This document shows, in pieces, positions 32,717 through 36,810 of a stretch of 36,810 bases of DNA (position 1 is its first letter; the number at the start of each line of letters is the position of its first letter). The stretch is from positions 1-36,810 of the forward strand of contig DXBU01000137.1 of NCBI GenBank assembly GCA_019116385.1, given 5' to 3'. This stretch comes from Candidatus Blautia faecigallinarum. Its GTDB lineage: Bacteria; Bacillota; Clostridia; Lachnospirales; Lachnospiraceae. A program made the translations under genes and the position numbers. The notes below the pieces were generated by a model. The model was not told the origin of the DNA. It did not search any database and saw only the letters and a list, made by a program, of their open reading frames with translations.

Positions 32717-34651
32717 TTATCTACTCTCCTCTTCCACCTCCATCTTCCTCATCACTCTATCCTTTATCTCCTCTTTGATGCTTTCGATGAACGCTCCAAG
32801 CTCTTTCGCGCCTTCATCTCCCGCAAATCTGCTTCTCACGGAAACCTTTCCTTCTTCTTCCTCTTTCGCTCCCACGATCAGCATATACGGGATCTTCTGC
32901 AGTCTGGCTTCACGGATCTTATAGCCGATCTTTTCTGCACGGGTATCGATCTCCGCGCGGATCCCTGCGTCTTTCAACTGTTCCAGCACCTTCTGGCCAT
33001 ATTCCATATGCTTGTCAGAGATCGGCAGTACCTTCACCTGCACCGGCGCCAGCCAGGTTGGGAAAGCGCCTGCAAAGTGCTCGATGAGGATGCCGATGAA
33101 GCGCTCGATGGAACCGAATGCCACACGGTGGATCATGATCGGGCGGTGCTTTTCTCCATCTGCCCCGATGTATTCGCAGTTAAAGCGCAGCGGCAGCTGG
33201 AAGTCAAGCTGAATGGTCCCGCACTGCCAGGTCCTTCCGATGGAATCTTCCAGATGGAAGTCGATCTTCGGTCCGTAGAACGCGCCGTCTCCTTCGTTTA
33301 CCACATAAGGAAGGCCAAGGTCTTCCAACGCGCCGCGGAGGGCGTCGGTAGCCATCTCCCAGTCCTCATCGCTTCCCATGGAATCCTCGGGACGGGTGGA
33401 AAGCTCTACATGATATTTAAACCCGAAAAGCTGGTAAACCTCATCAATGAGTTTGGCTACGCCTTTGATCTCGTCGCGGATCTGCTCCGGCATCATGAAG
33501 ATATGGGCATCGTCCTGGGTAAAGCAGCGCACACGCATCAGGCCGTGGAGCTGTCCGGATTTTTCGTGGCGGTGTACCAGGCCAAGCTCTCCCATACGGA
33601 TAGGAAGGTCCTTGTAGGAGCGGGGATCGGACTGATAAACCAGGATACCGCCGGGGCAGTTCATTGGCTTGATGGCAAAATCGGTCTCATCGATCACTGT
33701 GGTGTACATATTTTCTTTATAATGATCCCAGTGGCCGGAGGTCTCCCACAGATGACGGCTGAGCATGATGGGAGTGGAGATCTCCACATAACCGGCCTTA
33801 TTATGGATCTCTCTCCAGTAGTCGAGAAGCGTGTTCTTTAATACCATTCCCTTTGGAAGGAAGAACGGGAATCCGGGTCCTTCTTCTCTCATCATGAAAA
33901 GTCCCAGCTCTTTGCCCAGTTTTCTGTGGTCGCGCTTTTTGGCTTCTTCCATACGGTGCAGGTACTCTTCCAGATCTGCCTTCTTTGTATAGGAGGTACC
34001 GTAGATCCTGGTGAGCATTTTATTCTTTTCGCTGCCTCTCCAGTAAGCGCCTGCCAGGCTGGTGAGCTTGAAGGCTTTCACCGGCTTGGTGGTCATAAGG
34101 TGGGGGCCGGCGCAAAGGTCTACAAACTCGCCCTGCTGATAGAAGCTGATCTCTGCGTCTTCCGGAAGATCTTCGATCAGTTCCACCTTATAGGGCTCGT
34201 TTTTCTCTTTAAAATAGGCAATGGCCTCTTCTCTTGGTTTTGTAAATCTGGTGATGGGAAGGGCTTCTTTTACGATCTTTTTCATCTCAGCCTCGATCTT
34301 TTCCAGATCGTCGGCAGTCAGCGGGGTATCGCTGTCCACATCGTAGTAAAATCCCTCTGCCACAGACGGGCCGATGGCCAGCTTTACATCCGGATAGAGA
34401 CGTTTGATGGCCTGTGCCATAATGTGGGACGTGGTGTGACGGAAAGCGCCTTTTCCGCCTTCGCTGTCAAAGGTCAGGATATTCAGTTCGCAGTCTTTGT
34501 CCAGGACCGTACGAAGGTCTACGGTTTCCCCGTCAACCTCTCCTGCGCAGGCAGCCCTTGCCAGGCCCTCGCTGATATCCTCTGCGATCTGGAGCACAGA
34601 CTTTGGTTCTGCGTATTCTTTTTTTGAACCGTCTTTTAATGTGATGATCAT
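32717..34651 (-). CDS. thrS: Threonyl-tRNA synthetase
   Basis: 644 residues, the usual bacterial length. Domains in order: TGS (1-60), the editing domain with FRHTTSHIMAQA and the later CAGPH, the class II catalytic core with GMVLKNTLLDYWRE (motif 1), KPMNCPGG, MRVRCFTQDDAHIF (motif 2) and RPIMIHRVAFGSIERFIGIL (motif 3), and the anticodon-binding domain from about 535. It charges tRNA-Thr and edits Ser-tRNA. GAGGAG precedes ATG 34651. Expression is controlled by the T-box leader at 34793-35031. Confidence 0.97.
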   Translation of the reverse strand: MIITLKDGSKKEYAEPKSVLQIAEDISEGLARAACAGEVDGETVDLRTVLDKDCELNILTFDSEGGKGAFRHTTSHIMAQAIKRLYPDVKLAIGPSVAEGFYYDVDSDTPLTADDLEKIEAEMKKIVKEALPITRFTKPREEAIAYFKEKNEPYKVELIEDLPEDAEISFYQQGEFVDLCAGPHLMTTKPVKAFKLTSLAGAYWRGSEKNKMLTRIYGTSYTKKADLEEYLHRMEEAKKRDHRKLGKELGLFMMREEGPGFPFFLPKGMVLKNTLLDYWREIHNKAGYVEISTPIMLSRHLWETSGHWDHYKENMYTTVIDETDFAIKPMNCPGGILVYQSDPRSYKDLPIRMGELGLVHRHEKSGQLHGLMRVRCFTQDDAHIFMMPEQIRDEIKGVAKLIDEVYQLFGFKYHVELSTRPEDSMGSDEDWEMATDALRGALEDLGLPYVVNEGDGAFYGPKIDFHLEDSIGRTWQCGTIQLDFQLPLRFNCEYIGADGEKHRPIMIHRVAFGSIERFIGILIEHFAGAFPTWLAPVQVKVLPISDKHMEYGQKVLEQLKDAGIRAEIDTRAEKIGYKIREARLQKIPYMLIVGAKEEEEGKVSVRSRFAGDEGAKELGAFIESIKEEIKDRVMRKMEVEEESR

Positions 34652-34727
34652 ATCTTTTCTCCTCTTTCTGTGATTTTTATCTGTTTAAATTTAAAGAGAT
34701 CCCGCCGGCCTTTTGTTTTTTCTTTCA

Positions 34728-34787
34728 TAGAAACGCAGTTTCCCGTGAATTTTTTTATCTCATAGAAACGCAGTTTCCTGTGAGATA
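34728..34787 (-). repeat. Tandem hairpin repeat between T-box terminator and thrS
   Basis: CATAGAAACGCAGTTTCC occurs twice on the plus strand (from 34728 and 34762), each copy with a GAAAC-GCA-GTTTC hairpin. The second copy is extended by ATCTCA/TGAGAT and by A and T runs, so the U tract of the T-box terminator can pair with a downstream A run. Confidence 0.6.
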
Positions 34788-34792
34788 AAAAA

Positions 34793-35031
34793 TCCCTTAC
34801 AGCATCCTCTGATACTGTAAGGGACGAAAATTCTATCCGCGGTTCCACCCTGCTTGCCTTGATCCTTGATAAGGCCACTTTGCTGATGATAACGGAATCA
34901 CCGGACCGGATTAGGGCCGCTCGGAGGTGGTCTTGGGCTGCCGCTCCGCTAAGGCACTTCCACCTTGTGTGCCTCTCTCTGAAGGGATCTTTGCAGCTTA
35001 CTCTTCTCCTCAACGCGTTCTCTTTTTACTG
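34793..35031 (-). promoter_or_regulatory. T-box riboswitch controlling thrS
   Basis: On the minus strand the leader shows the stem I start (GAGGAGAAGAGTAA), AGAGAG, the apical GGCAC...GTGCC loop with AGGTGGA, and the T-box consensus AGGGTGGAACCGCGG near 34841-34855. A terminator then follows: TCCCTTACAG (34793-34802) with CTGTAAGGGA (34815-34824) plus T6. Uncharged tRNA-Thr should favour the antiterminator. The specifier is probably the ACC in GACCACCTCCGAGC, but that placement is less sure. Confidence 0.92.
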
Positions 35032-35037
35032 CCTTTC

Positions 35038-35066
35038 ATTATATAGACCTGATTTTCATTTGTCAA
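35038..35066 (-). promoter_or_regulatory. Consensus promoter of the T-box-thrS transcript
   Basis: TTGACA (35061-35066), a 17-bp spacer and TATAAT (35038-35043) on the minus strand, a perfect match in both boxes. It lies 20 bp after the ydcF-like gene stop. Confidence 0.85.
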
Positions 35067-35085
35067 CGGATGGTTTGTAAATTTT

Positions 35086-35580
35086 TCAGTTCCCTCGGAC
35101 GGGCCAGTAAAAAAGTCCGTCTTTTAAAAGGGCCAGGATCTCCCTTGGTATGTAAACGAGCAGACGCCAGGAACGGTAGCGGGCAGGTATGCCGTATACC
35201 TCTTTAAATCCCCATCTGCGGGCGATAACGGTCCCCCGGTACACATGGAAATTGTTGGTGACGATCCCCACGGAAACGTCCCGGGTGCCGATCTTTTTCA
35301 GGCTGAAGGCGATATTTTCTCTGGTATTGGCGGAGGTTTCTTCTTTAAGAAGGCGTTCTCCCGAAATCCCGTGCCCGGTGAGGTACCGGTACATGGCCTG
35401 AGCCTCGGAGACGGCTTCGCCGCTGCCTTTTCCCCCTGAGAGCACCGCCCTGGTGCCGGGGTTATCCTTCAGATACTGACAGGCCCTTCTGGTTCGTTCC
35501 AGAAGGGCCAGGGTCAGACGTGTTCCGTCTACATGTGCGCCGAGCACGATGATATAGTCAAGATCTTTTTTTGCTTTCAT
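35086..35580 (-). CDS. YdcF-like (DUF218) protein
   Basis: 164 residues with the DUF218 landmarks LDYIIVLGAHVDGTRLT, VLSGGKGSGEAVSEAQAM, LLKEETSANTRENIAFS and VGIVTNNFHVYRG. Relatives (SanA/ElyC/YdcF) are linked to cell-envelope processes, but the reaction is not settled. Many relatives carry N-terminal membrane segments; this one starts directly at the domain. The ATG overlaps the stop of the SEC-C gene (TAATG), so the short start is likely genuine. Confidence 0.8.
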   Translation of the reverse strand: MKAKKDLDYIIVLGAHVDGTRLTLALLERTRRACQYLKDNPGTRAVLSGGKGSGEAVSEAQAMYRYLTGHGISGERLLKEETSANTRENIAFSLKKIGTRDVSVGIVTNNFHVYRGTVIARRWGFKEVYGIPARYRSWRLLVYIPREILALLKDGLFYWPVRGN

Positions 35581-36089
35581 TATCTTCCGCAGCAGAATTT
35601 GTATTTCTTTCCGCTTCCGCAGGGGCAGGGATCGTTGCGGCCTACTTTGTGGCCTTTTACGATAGTGCCGGACTTCTTCTGCTCGCGGTAAAGCTCTTTG
35701 CGCTTCTCTTCGTCAAAGATCTTTTCCCACTGGGGAAGCTCGTACAGCCAGTCCGCCTTTGCGTCCACCATGTTTTTGTAAAGAAGCTCTTTGTCAAAGC
35801 CAAGATTTACAACTGTATTTTCGTCCATGGTCTCGATGGGATTCGGTGCCTTCAGGCTGTCATTGATGCCGTCCAGGAAACCTACCATGGTAAGAACGTC
35901 CTGTCCGTATTTTTCTGCCAGCTCTTTTACGGTGCCGGATACCACTTCATCCGGAGCATCCAGGAGCTGCTCATAAATGCCTTTTTCAATATTAAAATAA
36001 TTCGCCCAGAATTTCTGAAGCTTATTGCGGTCTGCATGCTGGTCATAGGCAATGGAACGCCACTGCTCTAAGATTGTTTTGTCGCTCAT
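35580..36089 (-). CDS. SEC-C zinc-motif protein
   Basis: 169 residues ending in the SEC-C zinc-binding motif [20 protein letters not shown] (Cys-X-Cys...Cys-Cys), as at the SecA C-terminus. The N-terminal 140 residues are helical and acidic, with no catalytic motif seen. Such stand-alone SEC-C proteins are thought to contact SecB-like partners or ribosomes, but the function is unknown. It is first in a two-gene operon with the YdcF-like gene. Confidence 0.8.
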   Translation of the reverse strand: MSDKTILEQWRSIAYDQHADRNKLQKFWANYFNIEKGIYEQLLDAPDEVVSGTVKELAEKYGQDVLTMVGFLDGINDSLKAPNPIETMDENTVVNLGFDKELLYKNMVDAKADWLYELPQWEKIFDEEKRKELYREQKKSGTIVKGHKVGRNDPCPCGSGKKYKFCCGR

Positions 36090-36149
36090 CTGTGTATTCC
36101 TCTTTTCAAAAAATTTCGTCTGTATTCTGTCCTGCTTACAAGCGTTCCT

Positions 36150-36178
36150 ATTATATCACCTTTTTTTTAAAAAAACAA
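36150..36178 (-). promoter_or_regulatory. Promoter of the SEC-C/YdcF operon
   Basis: TTGTTT (36173-36178), a 17-bp spacer and TATAAT (36150-36155) with an extended TG on the minus strand, about 60 bp before the SEC-C start. Confidence 0.55.
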
Positions 36179-36222
36179 ATCTTTCTCTTCACGAAATTTA
36201 TGAAATTTTCTTCACATTTTTT

Positions 36223-36252
36223 GTATAAAGTATTCCATGATCGGTCATACTA
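36223..36252 (+). promoter_or_regulatory. Possible forespore-type (sigma-F/G) promoter
   Basis: GTATA (36223-36227), a 15-bp spacer and GGTCATACTA (36243-36252) fit the sigma-F/G pattern GYATA with GGnnAnAnTR. CATACTAT inside it is also close to a sigma-E -10. No sigma-A promoter is seen nearby. Confidence 0.35.
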
Positions 36253-36257
36253 TAACT

Positions 36258-36369
36258 GTTCATTGGAACCCCCTTCAATGAAGCACCACAAAAGACAAGT
36301 TCAGAAATACTTATATCCTCCCCTTAAAAGGCACCCTGTCTGATCCTTTGCGACGGACAGGGTGTTTTT
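36258..36369 (+). ncRNA. Candidate small RNA or tiny sporulation peptide gene
   Basis: A plus-strand terminator (CACCCTGTC 36332-36340 with GACAGGGTG 36356-36364, then T5) stands without any plus-strand gene before it. Between it and the sporulation-type promoter lie a TTCATTG/CAATGAA hairpin and a 21-residue frame (36278-36343: MKHHKRQVQKY...) that is very basic but has no RBS. A small RNA, or a basic spore peptide, is possible. The stretch 36090-36423 holds nothing else besides the SEC-C promoter. Confidence 0.3.
36332..36369 (+). terminator. Rho-independent terminator
   Basis: A 9-bp perfect stem followed by TTTTT on the plus strand. The minus-strand side has only CCTTTT, so it serves the surface-protein gene at 36424 poorly. 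Confidence 0.7.
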
Positions 36370-36423
36370 AGATTCTTCTAACGCATTCACAAAATCGGAT
36401 CCCGTCACCTTTTAAGGCACATA

Positions 36424-36810
36424 TCAGAATTTGACCGCCTTCACATTACTCCATGCAGAAAAATATGTTTTTCCGTCCACGAGCTTAAAGGTGCGGACAC
36501 GGATGTAACAGGTTCCCTTAAAACCTGGAGCAACCTTGCGGCTGGTCACCTTACGGCCATTCACTTTTACGTTCTTGGGAGAGGTGAACTTATTATTTTT
36601 CGCATACTGGATCTGATAACCGGAAGCAGCGGAGTTCGCTTTCCACTTCACCTGGAACGAAGAACCGCTTTTGCCTGCGGAGATCGTATTTTTGGTAAGA
36701 TAATACAGGTATCTTGCATTGGACACCTTGCTCTTCTGGGTTCCATTTAAAGCGTACACACGGTAGGTATACCGTTTTCCGTTGGCCACACTGGTATCTG
36801 TCCAGCTGAC
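36424..36810 (-). CDS. Surface protein with fibronectin-like repeats (3' end only)
   Basis: The frame is open to the window edge, so only the last 128 residues are visible. Two repeat-like modules are seen: NGKRYTYRVYAL... and SGYQIQYAKNNKFTSPKNV...GTCYIRVRTFKLVDGKTYF-SAWSN. They resemble the fibronectin type III-like tandem domains at the C-terminus of secreted clostridial cell-wall proteins. They are basic and Lys-rich with no cell-wall sorting signal. The catalytic part, if any, lies outside the window. Confidence 0.75.
   Translation of the reverse strand, partial: VSWTDTSVANGKRYTYRVYALNGTQKSKVSNARYLYYLTKNTISAGKSGSSFQVKWKANSAASGYQIQYAKNNKFTSPKNVKVNGRKVTSRKVAPGFKGTCYIRVRTFKLVDGKTYFSAWSNVKAVKF

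Noticed and set aside
31976..32924. Short frames in 32150-32720 on both strands
   Set aside because: These are shadows of units R3 and R4 and of the thrS 3' end, without starts or codon logic of their own.
36074..36343. 89-residue plus-strand frame
   Set aside because: It begins inside the SEC-C promoter and crosses A/T-rich DNA. Only its last 21 codons fall in the candidate transcript, so I kept only the small RNA/peptide idea.
1..36810. CRISPR arrays, tRNA or rRNA genes, phage genes
   Set aside because: No regularly spaced short direct repeats, cloverleaf-like sequences or phage structural genes were recognised. The palindromic units are too few and too large to be CRISPR repeats.

Overview
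This window looks like the chromosome of a spore-forming, anaerobic gut Firmicute, most likely a Lachnospiraceae (Blautia/Dorea-like). The reasons are: spoIIGA-sigE behind a spoIIG-type promoter, a T-box in front of thrS, a YesM/YesN-type sensor pair with a carbohydrate ABC transporter, two rhamnosidase-type glycoside hydrolases, and an Rpn-type nuclease remnant. The taxon is inferred from gene content only. Most genes are on the minus strand.

Left part (1-9,200). A small holin-like toxin gene with its own promoter and a convergent antisense promoter forms an apparent type I toxin-antitoxin locus. A decayed Rpn nuclease/transposase pseudogene with an intact strong promoter follows. Then comes a minus-strand sugar operon: a FucI/AraA-like isomerase, a two-gene (split) transketolase and a glycerol-kinase-like FGGY kinase. 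Its promoter has a perfect palindromic operator in the -35/-10 spacer. A transporter-like gene fragment, an AlbA_2-type regulator and a LacI-family regulator close this part.

Middle (9,200-27,200). In minus-strand order there are two tandem, near-duplicate extracellular sugar-binding proteins, two ABC permeases, a YesM-type histidine kinase, a YesN-type response regulator and a large putative alpha-L-rhamnosidase (GH106-like). Attenuator or terminator hairpins lie between the binding proteins and the permeases and before the kinase. No ATPase gene is present, so the ATPase is presumably shared and encoded elsewhere. A second module contains an AraC regulator, a GH78 alpha-L-rhamnosidase and a MATE exporter. 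Together the modules suggest uptake and breakdown of plant rhamnosides or pectin-type glycans, with the isomerase/kinase/transketolase operon using a released sugar.

Right part (27,200-36,810) is mostly housekeeping: an ACT-domain protein with a phenylacetate-CoA-ligase-like enzyme, sigE/spoIIGA, divergent aroD and aroE, thrS with a T-box, a YdcF-like protein, a SEC-C protein, a candidate small RNA, and the 3' end of a surface protein that runs off the window.

The most striking structure is a family of four roughly 215-bp elements at 25,117-25,621 and 32,163-32,713. Each folds as three nested inverted repeats. The arms differ in sequence between copies but remain 12/14 to 30/30 complementary, while the loops and joints are conserved. 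The copies come as two tail-to-tail pairs, and three of the four begin within about 25 bp after a stop codon. A second, smaller two-copy RNA-like repeat lies at 22,031-22,116 and 26,654-26,752. These repeats are the best candidates for something undescribed.
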